DNA of 64,000 bases from Alphaproteobacteria bacterium (lineage in GTDB: Bacteria; Pseudomonadota; Alphaproteobacteria; UBA9219): assembly GCA_026225415.1 (NCBI GenBank), contig JAMFSS010000001.1:301081-365080 (forward strand), read 5' to 3'. This document shows, in pieces, positions 44,235-54,015 of this stretch; the stretch's first letter is position 1; each line of letters starts with the position of its first letter. The translations under genes and the position numbers were made by a program. Under the pieces are notes generated by a model. The model did not search any database. It saw only the letters and a program-made list of their open reading frames with translations, and had not been told where the DNA came from.

Positions 44235-45320
44235 ATGACCCGCTATCTTGATGTAAAAGCCGTAAGCGATCTGGTGCAATCCGTAGGGCTCGAAAAAATC
44301 CTGACCGATATGGCTGGCTATATCCTTGATGATTATCGGCGTTGGGATGAATTTACTAAATCCCCGCGCACCGTCAATCACTCGCCCCTCGGCGTCAACG
44401 AACTGATGCCCATTGCCGATAAAAATTTGTACACATTTAAATATGTGAACGGCCATCCGGCCAACACCGCCAAAAATCTTTCCACCGTCATCGCGTTCGG
44501 CATGTTGGCGGATGTCGAAACCGGCTATCCGCAATTGCTGTCGGAAATGACGCTGATAACCGCTTTGCGCACTGCCGCCACCTCTGCGATCGTTGCGCGT
44601 TTTCTGGCACGTGAAAACAGCCAATCCATGGCCGTCATCGGCTGCGGCGGCCAAAGCGAATTTCAAATCATCGCTTTCCACGCTTTGCTTGGCATCCGCC
44701 ATTTCCATGTTTTCGATATTGACGCGGATGCTATGAATAAACTGCGTGATAATCTGTCGGGATTAAAAGATATCGAAATCACGTTGGCATCCTCCAGTCA
44801 CGATGCCGTCAAGGGGGTCGATATTGTCACAACCGTTACGGCAGATAAAACCAGGGCGACAATTTTAACGCCGGATATGATCACACCCGGCATGCATCTC
44901 AATGCTATTGGTGGCGATTGCCCCGGTAAAACCGAGTTGCACCCCGATATTTTGCACAATGCCCGTGTGGTGGTGGAATATGAACCCCAAACCCGCATCG
45001 AAGGTGACATCCAGCAATTACCCGTCGATTTTCTTGTGACAGAATTCTGGAAAATTGCCACTGGCATAGAAGCGGGCCGCAAGGATGACGAACAAATCAC
45101 GGTGTTTGATGGTGTTGGTTTTGCGCTCGAAGATTTCTCGGCGCTACGCTACTTCAACGACCTCGCTATACAACAAAACGCGGGCACCACGCTTGACTTG
45201 GTTCCCACACTTGCAAACCCCAAAAATCTTTATTCCCTTTTGCATCCCGTCACTTTACCCGTAACGCCCCGCTTAAAAACCGGCGCATGGGTTGAAGAAA
45301 GCCACGAAGGTAAAAAATGA
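44235..45320 (+). CDS. Ornithine cyclodeaminase family protein
   Basis: 361 residues of the ornithine cyclodeaminase/mu-crystallin family. Key motifs: SPLGVNELMPIADKNLYTFKYVNGHPAN for the substrate site, LRTAATSAIVARFL, the NAD-binding MAVIGCGGQSEFQIIAF, and LNAIGGDCPGKTELH. Ornithine to proline with release of ammonia is the likely reaction; the length and HPAN variant fit true cyclodeaminases. Its stop overlaps the next gene's start (ATGA). A short gap leads to proS, so proline supply and prolyl-tRNA charging are adjacent. Confidence 0.9.
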   Translation: MTRYLDVKAVSDLVQSVGLEKILTDMAGYILDDYRRWDEFTKSPRTVNHSPLGVNELMPIADKNLYTFKYVNGHPANTAKNLSTVIAFGMLADVETGYPQLLSEMTLITALRTAATSAIVARFLARENSQSMAVIGCGGQSEFQIIAFHALLGIRHFHVFDIDADAMNKLRDNLSGLKDIEITLASSSHDAVKGVDIVTTVTADKTRATILTPDMITPGMHLNAIGGDCPGKTELHPDILHNARVVVEYEPQTRIEGDIQQLPVDFLVTEFWKIATGIEAGRKDDEQITVFDGVGFALEDFSALRYFNDLAIQQNAGTTLDLVPTLANPKNLYSLLHPVTLPVTPRLKTGAWVEESHEGKK

Positions 45321-45649
45321 TAGGGTGGGAACAATTTGAAGCTGTCGAATTACGTGTGGGCACGATAACCCGCGTGGAACAATTTCCCAAAGCCCGCAAA
45401 CCAGCCTATAAAATATGGGCGGATTTTGGCGGCGATATTGGCCTGCGCCAAACCTCGGCTCAAGTCACGGTTCACTATACGCCTGAAACTCTGGTGGGGC
45501 GGCAAATCGTTGGCTGCCTTAATCTGGGTGAAAAGAACATTGCGGGCTTCATCTCCAACTTTCTTTGCACAGGATTGCCCGATGCCAACGGCGATATTGT
45601 GCTAATCCAGCCTGAAAAACTGATACCCAACGGCGGCAAGCTGTTTTAA
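45317..45649 (+). CDS. CsaA-like tRNA-binding domain protein
   Basis: 110 residues forming a stand-alone OB-fold tRNA-binding domain: FEAVELRVGTITRVEQFPKARKPAYKIWADFG, QTSAQVTVHYTPETLVGRQIVGCLNLG and the terminal GLPDANGDIVLIQPEKLIPNGGKLF match CsaA. CsaA is a dimeric chaperone related to the C-terminal domain of MetRS. It is translationally coupled to the cyclodeaminase gene upstream and followed by proS after 50 bp. Confidence 0.9.
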   Translation: MIGWEQFEAVELRVGTITRVEQFPKARKPAYKIWADFGGDIGLRQTSAQVTVHYTPETLVGRQIVGCLNLGEKNIAGFISNFLCTGLPDANGDIVLIQPEKLIPNGGKLF

Positions 45650-45699
45650 TTGGCAGCCAGCCGATAGTTTGTTACAAAATCCAACCCTATATTACATCA

Positions 45700-47244
45700 G
45701 TGAAAAATATGAACGCGCCCCAAAAAGCCCAAGCCCCCAAAACCGCCATTTCGCCCACACGCGCAGAAAATTATGCGGAATGGTATCAACAAATCGTCCG
45801 CGCTTCCGACATGGCCGAACTATCCGGCGTGCGTGGATGTATGATCATCAAACCCAACGGCTATGGCATTTGGGAATTGATGCAACGTGATCTTGACCGC
45901 CGGTTCAAAGACACGGGCCACGAAAATTGCTATTTCCCGCTGCTTATCCCGCTCAGCTATTTCCAAAAAGAAGCCGACCATGTCGAGGGTTTCGCCAAAG
46001 AAATGGCCGTGGTCACACATCACCGCCTTACAAACAAAGACGGCAAGCTGGTGCCCGATGGCGAGTTGGAAGAACCGCTGATCATCCGCCCGACATCCGA
46101 AATGACAATCGGCACCGCCATGGCGAAATGGATTAAATCCTACCGCGATCTACCCCTGTTGATAAACCAATGGGCAAATGTCATGCGCTGGGAAATGCGC
46201 CCGCGTCTCTTACTGCGCACCGCAGAATTTTTGTGGCAGGAAGGCCATACGGCGCACGAAACATTCGACGACGCCATGTTTGAAACCAAACAAATGCTGG
46301 AAGTTTATACCCGTTTTGCCGAAGATGTGATGGCGCTACCGGTTATCGCAGGCGAAAAGCCGGAACATGAACGTTTCCCCGGTGCCGTCACCACCTATAC
46401 CATCGAAAGCATGACGCAAGATGGCCGCGCCCTGCAGGCAGGCACCTCGCATTATCTGGGGCAGAATTTCTCCAAATCGCTGAACATCCAATTCCAAAAC
46501 CGCGAAGGTGCGTTGGAGTTTGTTCACACAACCTCATGGGGTGTATCGACCCGCATGCTGGGCGCGTTGGTTATGGCACACAGTGATGATAACGGTCTTC
46601 GCACCCCCCCGCGCATTGCGCCCTGGCAGGTTGTTATCATTCCCGTCATCCGCAATGATGCGGATAAAGAGTCCGTCATGGCCTATTGCCAAAGCCTGAA
46701 AACAGAAATTCAAACCCAGCATTACGCGGGCGAAGCCGTGCGCGTTAAAGTGGATGCCCGCGACATATCGAGTGCCGACAAAAAATGGGATTGGATTAAA
46801 AAAGGCGCGCCCTTGGTTTTGGAAGTCGGCCCCCGTGATGTCGAAGGTGGCAAAGTCTGCGTCATGCGCCGTGATCAATTGGATGCGGGTAAGAAATTCC
46901 CGACCCGCGCGGAATTTGTCGCTGGTGTGACAGGCGAACTCACCGCCATCCAGAAAAACCTGTTTGACGAAGCCGCCAAATTCCAACAAGAACGTCTGGT
47001 GACCAATATCACCACCCGCGCCGAATTCGATGCCTATTTCGGCAAACCGGCGGATAACAGCTTTGTCGGCGGGCAGGGGTTCGTGCGTGCGAAATGGAGC
47101 GGGGATAAACAATCGCTCGACGCGCTCGATGCGTTTGGTGTGACCATTCGTTGCGTTCCTTTCGATCAGGATGGCAAAACGGGCATTTGCGTTCTGACAG
47201 GCGCACCAGCGACCCAAGACGTCATTTTTGCACGGGCCTATTAA
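45700..47244 (+). CDS. proS: Prolyl-tRNA synthetase, archaeal/eukaryotic-like type
   Basis: Class II synthetase, 514 residues. Motif 2 region VMRWEMRPRLLLRTAEFLWQEGHTAH, the motif 3 region and the C-terminal zinc-like domain ending ...FARAY (terminal Tyr) are of proS family I, found in archaea, eukaryotes and scattered bacteria. The editing (INS) domain of the long bacterial type is absent, and the short alphaproteobacterial type lacks this C-terminal domain. GTG at 45700 or ATG at 45709 may be the start. The stop TAA overlaps the next gene as TAATG. Confidence 0.93.
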   Translation: MKNMNAPQKAQAPKTAISPTRAENYAEWYQQIVRASDMAELSGVRGCMIIKPNGYGIWELMQRDLDRRFKDTGHENCYFPLLIPLSYFQKEADHVEGFAKEMAVVTHHRLTNKDGKLVPDGELEEPLIIRPTSEMTIGTAMAKWIKSYRDLPLLINQWANVMRWEMRPRLLLRTAEFLWQEGHTAHETFDDAMFETKQMLEVYTRFAEDVMALPVIAGEKPEHERFPGAVTTYTIESMTQDGRALQAGTSHYLGQNFSKSLNIQFQNREGALEFVHTTSWGVSTRMLGALVMAHSDDNGLRTPPRIAPWQVVIIPVIRNDADKESVMAYCQSLKTEIQTQHYAGEAVRVKVDARDISSADKKWDWIKKGAPLVLEVGPRDVEGGKVCVMRRDQLDAGKKFPTRAEFVAGVTGELTAIQKNLFDEAAKFQQERLVTNITTRAEFDAYFGKPADNSFVGGQGFVRAKWSGDKQSLDALDAFGVTIRCVPFDQDGKTGICVLTGAPATQDVIFARAY

Positions 47245-47702
47245 TGTTGTTTGAAGGTTTTGATAAAGAAGAGCTTTTGCTTGACGAAGACAAATTTGCA
47301 AACCTGTTTAAGGGAGAGGGAGCGATATATGCAGTTGTTTGTGAATATAACGCAAATGAATTTCCAATATATATAGGGCAAGCCTCTAGTTTAAAACGAA
47401 GAATGGGTGAGTATGATCAGGGGCATTTTTCTGCATCAACTGATTTTAAAGTCAGAGCAGCCATTAGGCATCTTAAAAAACTAGGTTGCCGAGTACATTT
47501 AAAATATAAGCATGATGCTTCTTTTAATGATGAGGGTATACGTCTAGAAAAAGAACGAGAATGTATTATTAATGCTCTTGTACATGGGCACAGATTACTT
47601 AATGCATTTCCTAGCTACAATTATAAAAATCCAGAACATAAGCGAGAGCAAATACAGGATGCGATAGAAAAATTCTGCAATCATTATGTTGGAATAAAAT
47701 GA
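47244..47702 (+). CDS. GIY-YIG domain protein, acquired gene
   Basis: 152 residues. GEGAIYAVVCEYNANEFPIYIGQASSLKRRMGEYDQG gives the GIY-YIG pattern (IYAVV...YIGQ, then the Arg-rich helix), and an acidic helix near residue 105 (RLEKERECIINAL) could supply the metal-binding Glu. It may be a nuclease or an inactive DNA-binding relative. Composition is clearly AT-rich against both neighbours. Its start overlaps the proS stop (TAATG) and its stop overlaps the lolC start (ATGA), so it sits in the operon without any spare bases. Confidence 0.82.
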   Translation: MLFEGFDKEELLLDEDKFANLFKGEGAIYAVVCEYNANEFPIYIGQASSLKRRMGEYDQGHFSASTDFKVRAAIRHLKKLGCRVHLKYKHDASFNDEGIRLEKERECIINALVHGHRLLNAFPSYNYKNPEHKREQIQDAIEKFCNHYVGIK

Positions 47703-48955
47703 TCTTTACCCCCTTCGAAAGAATGGTCGCCATTCGCTATCTCCGCGCAAGACGGCAGGAAGGCTTCATCTCGGTCATCAGCTGGTTCTCGCTCATCGGT
47801 ATCGCGCTCGGCGTTGCTACGCTCATCGTCGTTATGTCGGTCATGAACGGCTTCCGTCAGGAATTGTTCCAACGCGTCATTGGCCTCAACGGCCACATGA
47901 ATGTGTACGCAATGCAAGGGCCGATTGAAAATTACCAAACGCTGCTCGACCGGCTTTCCAAGGCTAACGACGTCACCGGCATCGCACCAACGATTGAATC
48001 GCAAGCCCTCATAACCCATGACGGAACGGCATCCGGAGCCTATGTGCGCGGCCTGTCGCCCGATGCCATTCGTACGCGCCCCAGCATCGCCAGCCACATC
48101 GTCGACGGCTCGCTCAATGATTACGGTGACGGCAATATCGCGATCGGCATCCGCATGGCTCAAAGGCTAGATCTCCACCTGGGCGACTCTCTGGCGCTTA
48201 TTTCGCCGGTCGGCAAAAGTACGGTGTTCGGTACCGCACCCCGTACGCGGTCATACAAAATCGCGGCCATCTTCGATGTCGGCATGTTCGAATATGACAA
48301 CAACTTTATCTTCATGCCATTAGATGACGCACAATTGTTTTTCAGCACGGGCGACGGCGTGACGTCTTTGGAAATGTTTGTCAAAAACCCGCAAGACCTC
48401 TCCAACACCCGCAAAAATGTGGTGGCGGCGATTGGCACCGAACAAACCCAACCGCTACGTTTGCTGGATTGGCAACAAACCAATTCCAGCTTTTTCACGG
48501 CCTTACAAGTCGAACGCAATGTGATGTTCCTGATATTGACGATGATCATTCTGGTCGCCGCCTTCAACATCATCTCCGGTCTTATCATGATGGTCAAAGA
48601 CAAGGGGCGCGATATCGCCATTCTGCGCACCATGGGGGCGACACGCGGCATGATCATGCGCATCTTCTTCCTTAATGGTTCTTTCATCGGCTTGGCTGGC
48701 ACATCAACCGGTCTTGCCTTGGGTTTGTTCATCGCCAAACATATCGAAGGCCTGCGGCAAATCGTGCAACGCCTGACCCACACCGATCCTTTCGCGGCCG
48801 ATGTTTATTTCCTCACCCGCATGCCGTCTGTCGTCGATTGGCATGATGTGATCGAAATTGTTGTCATGGCGCTGGTGCTTTCTTTCCTCGCCACGCTTTA
48901 CCCGTCATGGCGCGCCGCGAAACTTGATCCGGTTGAGGCGCTACGTTATGAGTAA
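47699..48955 (+). CDS. Lipoprotein-releasing ABC transporter permease LolC/LolE
   Basis: Extracts outer-membrane lipoproteins from the inner membrane and hands them to LolA. 418 residues with the FtsX/MacB layout: an N-terminal helix (FISVISWFSLIGIALGVATLIVVMSVMNGFR), a large periplasmic domain (about 50-270) and three C-terminal helices (NIISGLIMMVKDKGRDIAILRTMGATRG and the following segments). Like many alphaproteobacteria it appears to have a single LolC/E-type subunit. lolD starts inside its last codons. Confidence 0.94.
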   Translation: MIFTPFERMVAIRYLRARRQEGFISVISWFSLIGIALGVATLIVVMSVMNGFRQELFQRVIGLNGHMNVYAMQGPIENYQTLLDRLSKANDVTGIAPTIESQALITHDGTASGAYVRGLSPDAIRTRPSIASHIVDGSLNDYGDGNIAIGIRMAQRLDLHLGDSLALISPVGKSTVFGTAPRTRSYKIAAIFDVGMFEYDNNFIFMPLDDAQLFFSTGDGVTSLEMFVKNPQDLSNTRKNVVAAIGTEQTQPLRLLDWQQTNSSFFTALQVERNVMFLILTMIILVAAFNIISGLIMMVKDKGRDIAILRTMGATRGMIMRIFFLNGSFIGLAGTSTGLALGLFIAKHIEGLRQIVQRLTHTDPFAADVYFLTRMPSVVDWHDVIEIVVMALVLSFLATLYPSWRAAKLDPVEALRYE

Positions 48956-49625
48956 GCCTGTATTGGAACTCCGCAATATCCGCCGCACCTTCCAACAAGC
49001 GGGCGAGCCGCTGCAAGTCCTGCGCGGCTGTTCGCTCTCAATCCACGCTGGCGAAACCGTCGCGCTCATCGGGCCTTCGGGATCCGGCAAATCAACCTTG
49101 CTGCACAGCGCGGGGTTATTGGAAAAACCCGATGAAGGTGAAATTATCATCGGCGGTCAGGATGCGATGAAGCTGGATGACACAGGCCGCACGGCGCTGC
49201 GTCGCCGCACCATAGGGTTCGTTTATCAATTCCATCATTTACTGCCCGAATTTTCGGCATTGGAAAATATTGTGTTGCCGCAAATGATCGCGGGCGTAGA
49301 ACGGAAAAATGCTGAAGCCCGCGCGCGTGAATTACTGGAATTAGTGGGGCTATCCAATCGTGCCAATAACCGTCCCGGCAAATTATCGGGCGGCGAACAA
49401 CAACGTGTCGCGCTGGCCCGCGCACTGGCCAATAAACCGGAACTGCTGATTGCGGATGAGCCAACCGGCAATCTTGATCCAGTCACAGCCGATCATGTGT
49501 TTGATGTTTTGCAACATCTGGTGCAATCGCAAAATCTTGCGTTGCTTATGGCGACCCACAATCACGACCTCGCCCGTAAAATGAACAGGCTGGTCGAAAT
49601 CAAGGACGGGCGGCTGACAGGCTGA
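48948..49625 (+). CDS. lolD: Lipoprotein-releasing ABC transporter ATPase LolD
   Basis: Energises lipoprotein release with LolC/E. The start [15 protein letters not shown] overlaps the permease stop by 8 bp; an upstream frame is rejected. Walker A GPSGSGKS is at 42-49, the signature LSGGE at 146-150 and Walker B LLIADEP at about 166. 225 residues. Its 3' end overlaps the convergent PIN gene by 26 bp. Confidence 0.95.
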   Translation: MSKPVLELRNIRRTFQQAGEPLQVLRGCSLSIHAGETVALIGPSGSGKSTLLHSAGLLEKPDEGEIIIGGQDAMKLDDTGRTALRRRTIGFVYQFHHLLPEFSALENIVLPQMIAGVERKNAEARARELLELVGLSNRANNRPGKLSGGEQQRVALARALANKPELLIADEPTGNLDPVTADHVFDVLQHLVQSQNLALLMATHNHDLARKMNRLVEIKDGRLTG

Positions 49626-50478
49626 TATTGCCATATCGTTGTGTAAATCTTTGCACGGCCTGAGGGGCAGGGCGCTCCATAATCTCTTTAAGGGATGTGG
49701 CAAATTTTTCTTCATCCCCATGATAGGCGGGCATCATGATGCCGCTCTCGGTACCGCATGCCGATTGAATATCGGTAAGATCAGCGCAAAGCAAACCCGC
49801 AGGAGTTTTTACGTTAATAGCATCTAAAACAGCGTGGCGGCTCAAGCTAAAAAGGAAACCGCGTAATGTTATGGCTGACACCTTGTTGAAATGCAGGCGT
49901 CCCAGCAAAGCGCGGTCATTGCTCAGCACGAAAGTGGGAGTGCCATCTTTTTTCAGGTAATCGCTGAGATAATAGCACGCATCGTCGCCAAAACCTTTCT
50001 TGTTTGTTCTTAGTAATTTTACAAGGCGGCTTCTTTTTGTTTCTATGGGTATATTTTTGTTAGATATAATGGCATGTAAATTTTTTATATATACGGCAGA
50101 TTGGCTTCTATCGATAACCGGTGGCGCGCTCAATTCCAATATCCCCTTGCGTTTCGCTTCCAAAAGAAGATTTGTGTATGCCTGATTATAGGAAACACGC
50201 CGGTCAAAAAACTCACCCAGATCCTGGCCGTTACGGAGGGCGTTGCTAATTTCAAGAGAAACCATCTCAGGTACGAATATTTTATAGCCGCCTTGCGCAA
50301 GGAGAGACAAAGCATCAAAAATCTTGGTCTGGACCCATGATTTATGCAGGTTGTTTTCCGGCAAGGTATGAAAAATGTAAAGCAATACGCAGGCATCAAT
50401 AATGATATATCCGCGTAAGGGCGTTTGTTGTTTTTCAATCATAATATTACTTTTAATAATCGGCGTTGGGGCGTTCAT
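49600..50478 (-). CDS. PIN-domain protein with C-terminal extension
   Basis: 292 residues. The PIN pattern is visible: IIIDACVLLYIF (Asp28), VPEMVSLEISNAL (Glu71/Glu76), KGFGDDACYYLSDY (Asp165/166) and FVLSNDRALLGRL (Asp188). This suggests a Mg-dependent ribonuclease. It is about twice the length of VapC toxins and has a C-terminal region (about 200-292) without known motifs; no antitoxin gene accompanies it. The 3' end overlaps lolD by 26 bp on the opposite strand. The AT-rich N-terminal half suggests transfer. Confidence 0.75.
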   Translation of the reverse strand: MNAPTPIIKSNIMIEKQQTPLRGYIIIDACVLLYIFHTLPENNLHKSWVQTKIFDALSLLAQGGYKIFVPEMVSLEISNALRNGQDLGEFFDRRVSYNQAYTNLLLEAKRKGILELSAPPVIDRSQSAVYIKNLHAIISNKNIPIETKRSRLVKLLRTNKKGFGDDACYYLSDYLKKDGTPTFVLSNDRALLGRLHFNKVSAITLRGFLFSLSRHAVLDAINVKTPAGLLCADLTDIQSACGTESGIMMPAYHGDEEKFATSLKEIMERPAPQAVQRFTQRYGNISLSAARP

Positions 50479-50597
50479 GCCTTAATCTTATAGCCCAAAT
50501 ATCGTTTGTATATGACCCGATTTTACTTTCATGAACATTTTTCCTAAAAACATACTGTAACTATATGATTTATAAAGATAACAATAACATTTTCCCC

Positions 50598-50626
50598 TTG
50601 GTTTCTGTGCGCCGAAATGCTAAAAA
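50598..50626 (+). promoter_or_regulatory. Candidate gyrA promoter
   Basis: TTGGTT and TAAAAA with a 17-bp spacer, ending 49 bp before the gyrA start. Only a moderate match, but it is the best in the 197-bp spacer between the PIN gene and gyrA. The rest of that spacer is AT-rich with no gene seen. Confidence 0.35.
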
Positions 50627-50675
50627 ACCCCCTTCATAATCAATACGCTGATTCACCATAAAAACAGGCCATACC

Positions 50676-53423
50676 GTGACCGATAATAACGCCGCTCTTC
50701 CATCATCCGATATCCAGACGATCACTATCGAAGACGAAATGCGCTCGTCCTATCTGGCTTATGCCATGAGCGTTATCGTATCACGCGCGTTGCCGGATGT
50801 GCGTGACGGCCTGAAACCCGTTCACCGTCGTATCCTGTTCGCGATGAAGGAAGGCGGATTTGACAGTAGCAAGCCGTACAAAAAATCCGCGCGTATCGTC
50901 GGCGACGTTATGGGTAAATATCACCCGCATGGCGACAGCGCGATTTATGACGCGATGGTGCGTATGGCGCAAAGCTTCTCGATGCGTTTGCCGTTGATTG
51001 ACGGCCAAGGCAATTTTGGCTCGATGGATGGGGATAACCCCGCCGCCATGCGTTACACCGAAGCGCGTTTGGACAAAGCCGCCGAAACCATGCTGGAAGA
51101 CATCGACAAAGACACCGTCGATTTCCACCCGAACTATGATGAATCGCTGCAAGAACCCGATGTTCTGCCTTCGCGCTATCCCAATCTGTTGGTCAATGGC
51201 GGCGGCGGTATCGCGGTCGGTATGGCAACCAATATCGCGCCCCACAATCTGGGCGAAGTCATCGACGCCACGCTGGCGCTTATCAAAAATCCCGATATTT
51301 CTATCGATGAATTACTCGACATCATCCCCGGGCCTGATTTCCCGACCGGTGCCATCATCCTCGGCACAACCGGTTGCCGTTCGGCTATGCACACAGGCCG
51401 TGGCAGCATCACGATGCGCGCCCGCCACATCATCGAAGAAATCCGCAAAGATCGTCAAGCGATCGTTTTCACCGAAATTCCGTTCCAGTTGAACAAGGAA
51501 AATCTGGTCAAGCGCATAGCCGAATGCGTCCATGAAAAAATCATCGAAGGCATTTCCGAATTGCGCGATGAATCTGACCGCGATGGCGTACGCGTGGTGG
51601 TCGAACTGAAACGCGACGCTATGGCCGAAGTCGTCCTCAACCAACTCTTCGCCCATACCCCGTTACAAAGCAATTTCTCGGTCAATATGTTGGCGCTGAA
51701 TAATGGCCGTCCCGAATTGCTGAATCTTCGCGGCGTTTTGACCGCATTCGTCGATTTCCGCGAAAAAACCATCAACCGCCGTACGGAATATGAACTGAAG
51801 CAAGCCCGCGACCGCGCCCATGTCTTGCTCGGCCTCGCGGTTGCCGTCGCTAATATTGATGAAATCATCGCGCTTATCCGCCGCGCCAATGACCCCGCCG
51901 TGGCGCGCGCAGAGTTAATCGCCAAGGCATGGCCGGTCGGTGATGTTGGCCCGCTTATCACACTGGTCGATGATGCATTTGACGCCACTGCCGCAAACGC
52001 CACTTATAAACTTAGCGAATTACAAGCTAAAGCCATCCTTGATCTGCGCCTGCATCGTTTGACAGGATTGGAACGCGATAAGATCGGCAATGATCTCAAA
52101 GAAATCGTCGCGCAAATCGCAGACTATCTCGATATTCTGTCCAAGCGCGAACGTGTGTTCCAAATCATGTCCGACGAAATGGCGGCCATCCGGTTGAAAT
52201 TCGCCACACCGCGCCGCACAATTATCGAGCCGATCGAATTCGAACAAGATATCGAAGATCTAATCCAACGCGAGGACATGGTCGTCACCGTCAGCCATGC
52301 CGGCTATGTCAAACGCGTGCCGCTCTCGACCTACCGCGCGCAAAAACGCGGCGGTAAAGGCCGTACAGGTATGGCAACCAAAGACGAAGATTTCGTCAGC
52401 GATATTTTCGTGGCCTCCACCCACACGCCCATGCTGTTCTTCTCGTCGCTGGGGCGCGTCTATAAACTCAAAGTCTACAAACTCCCACTCGGCAACCCGC
52501 AATCGCGCGGCAAGGCCTTGGTCAATATGCTGCCCCTCGAACAGGGCGAAACCATCACCACCGTTCTCCATCTGCCTGAAGACGAAACAACATGGGCAAA
52601 CCTGAACGTCATGTTCGCCACCGGTGGCGGCACCGTCCGCCGTAACCAATTGTCGGATTTTAGCAATGTGCGCCCCAGCGGCATCATCGCCATGAAACTG
52701 GAAGAAGGCGAACGGCTGATCTCGGTCAACACCTGCGCGGAACATGATGATGTTCTGCTGGCCACCAAGCAAGGCAAAGCTATCCGCTTTGCGGTCGATG
52801 ATGTGCGCGTATTCGCCGGACGCAATTCGGTCGGTGTGCGCGGCGTTAGGTTGCCAGAAGGCGATGCTGTCATTTCCATGTCCATCTTGCGCCATGTCGA
52901 AGCAACGGCGGATGAACGCGCCGCCTATCTGCGCCAAGCCAACGCAGCACGCCGCGCGGCGGGCGAAGAAGAACTGGCGTCTGCTGGCGGCGACGAAGAA
53001 GAAACAACAACCAATCTGACGCTGTCGCCTGAGCGTTTTGCCGAACTGGCATCGTTCGAAGATTTCCTTATCACCGTTTCCGAACGCGGTTTCGGCAAAC
53101 GCACCTCGGCATACGAATATCGTTTGTCGGGTCGCGGCGGGCAGGGGATATGGAACATGGATATGTCCGAACGTAATGGGCTTATCGTGGCAACTTTCCC
53201 CGTTAAAGACGGCCAGGAAATCATGTTGGTGTCCGATGGCGGCCAAATTATCCGCGCGCCGGTCAAGGATATCCGCATCGCGGGTCGCCGAACACAGGGC
53301 GTAACGGTGTTTCGCGTCGACACATCCGAAAAAGTTGTGTCGGTCGCAGCGGTCGATGACCAATCGGGCGAGGCAACAGATAATGGCGACGTTGAAACCG
53401 TTGAAGGCGATAGCGAAATCTAA
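50676..53423 (+). CDS. gyrA: DNA gyrase subunit A
   Basis: DNA-cleaving subunit of gyrase, 915 residues from a GTG start. The winged-helix region has [19 protein letters not shown] with Ser88 and Asp92, the quinolone-sensitive residues, and catalytic Tyr127 in AAMRYTEA. The C-terminal beta-pinwheel carries [10 protein letters not shown] in the GyrA-box position. An insert of about 30 residues rich in Ala/Glu ([18 protein letters not shown]) interrupts the pinwheel, as in other alphaproteobacteria. The acidic tail ([14 protein letters not shown]) is typical. Confidence 0.97.
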   Translation: MTDNNAALPSSDIQTITIEDEMRSSYLAYAMSVIVSRALPDVRDGLKPVHRRILFAMKEGGFDSSKPYKKSARIVGDVMGKYHPHGDSAIYDAMVRMAQSFSMRLPLIDGQGNFGSMDGDNPAAMRYTEARLDKAAETMLEDIDKDTVDFHPNYDESLQEPDVLPSRYPNLLVNGGGGIAVGMATNIAPHNLGEVIDATLALIKNPDISIDELLDIIPGPDFPTGAIILGTTGCRSAMHTGRGSITMRARHIIEEIRKDRQAIVFTEIPFQLNKENLVKRIAECVHEKIIEGISELRDESDRDGVRVVVELKRDAMAEVVLNQLFAHTPLQSNFSVNMLALNNGRPELLNLRGVLTAFVDFREKTINRRTEYELKQARDRAHVLLGLAVAVANIDEIIALIRRANDPAVARAELIAKAWPVGDVGPLITLVDDAFDATAANATYKLSELQAKAILDLRLHRLTGLERDKIGNDLKEIVAQIADYLDILSKRERVFQIMSDEMAAIRLKFATPRRTIIEPIEFEQDIEDLIQREDMVVTVSHAGYVKRVPLSTYRAQKRGGKGRTGMATKDEDFVSDIFVASTHTPMLFFSSLGRVYKLKVYKLPLGNPQSRGKALVNMLPLEQGETITTVLHLPEDETTWANLNVMFATGGGTVRRNQLSDFSNVRPSGIIAMKLEEGERLISVNTCAEHDDVLLATKQGKAIRFAVDDVRVFAGRNSVGVRGVRLPEGDAVISMSILRHVEATADERAAYLRQANAARRAAGEEELASAGGDEEETTTNLTLSPERFAELASFEDFLITVSERGFGKRTSAYEYRLSGRGGQGIWNMDMSERNGLIVATFPVKDGQEIMLVSDGGQIIRAPVKDIRIAGRRTQGVTVFRVDTSEKVVSVAAVDDQSGEATDNGDVETVEGDSEI

Positions 53424-53453
53424 GCGCATCAACAAAGCTATCGCTGATCGGGG

Positions 53454-53753
53454 TTAAGGCTGCAAAGTCCAAACGCCCTTGTCTTGCAAACAAAAAGACG
53501 GGCGATGGCCAACAGTATAAATCCTGTATGCGCCATTGGCCTCTAACATATCTGCTTCTTTAAGGCTCAAAGCGCCCACAAAAACGCATGTCATTCCAAC
53601 AGGCTTGGCGATATCCGGCGGCAACATCCAATCCTGACGACCAAGCAAAGCGCTAATATCGTTAATATAGGGTTGCGTGCCGATGTGGATATGACCCTTT
53701 TTCAAGGCAAGCGTCGATATAAAATAAGAGAATTTTTCCGCCGGTAATGACAT
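53454..53753 (-). CDS. Small hypothetical protein
   Basis: 99 residues starting MSLPAEKFSYFISTLALKKGHIHIG after a good AAGGAAAA site, convergent with gyrA (30-bp gap). It looks like a compact soluble alpha/beta protein: PVGMTCVFVGALSLKEADMLEANGAYRIYTVGHRPSF. No family was recognised. The strong RBS, full use of the gap and clean frame favour a real gene. Confidence 0.6.
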   Translation of the reverse strand: MSLPAEKFSYFISTLALKKGHIHIGTQPYINDISALLGRQDWMLPPDIAKPVGMTCVFVGALSLKEADMLEANGAYRIYTVGHRPSFCLQDKGVWTLQP

Positions 53754-53900
53754 CCGTAATTTTCCTTAAACATAATAATTGCTTCCCTTTACCCCAAAGT
53801 AGTGAGAGTGATCAAATATAACCTTCTTTTAAAGGCGTAAAACAAGGAAAATAATGTTGCTGTCCAGCCAATTACCTGATAATTAGGCCGCTTCTAAGGT

Positions 53901-53976
53901 GACCTCGTAGCTCAGTCGGTAGAGCATCTGACTTTTAATCAGTTGGTCGGCAGTTCAAATCTGCCCGAGGTCACCA
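53901..53976 (+). tRNA. tRNA-Lys (anticodon TTT)
   Basis: Acceptor GACCTCG pairs with CGAGGTC, D arm AGCTC...GAGC, anticodon loop CTTTTAA, T loop TTCAAAT, and ACCA encoded. Complete cloverleaf. Confidence 0.96.
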
Positions 53977-54015
53977 GTCTTCGCCCTTCGGGCTCCGCCT
54001 GGCGCAGCCACAAAA

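Noticed and set aside
52260..53435. 391-codon minus frame opposite gyrA
   Set aside because: Shadow of the gyrA C-terminal region; typical antisense composition.
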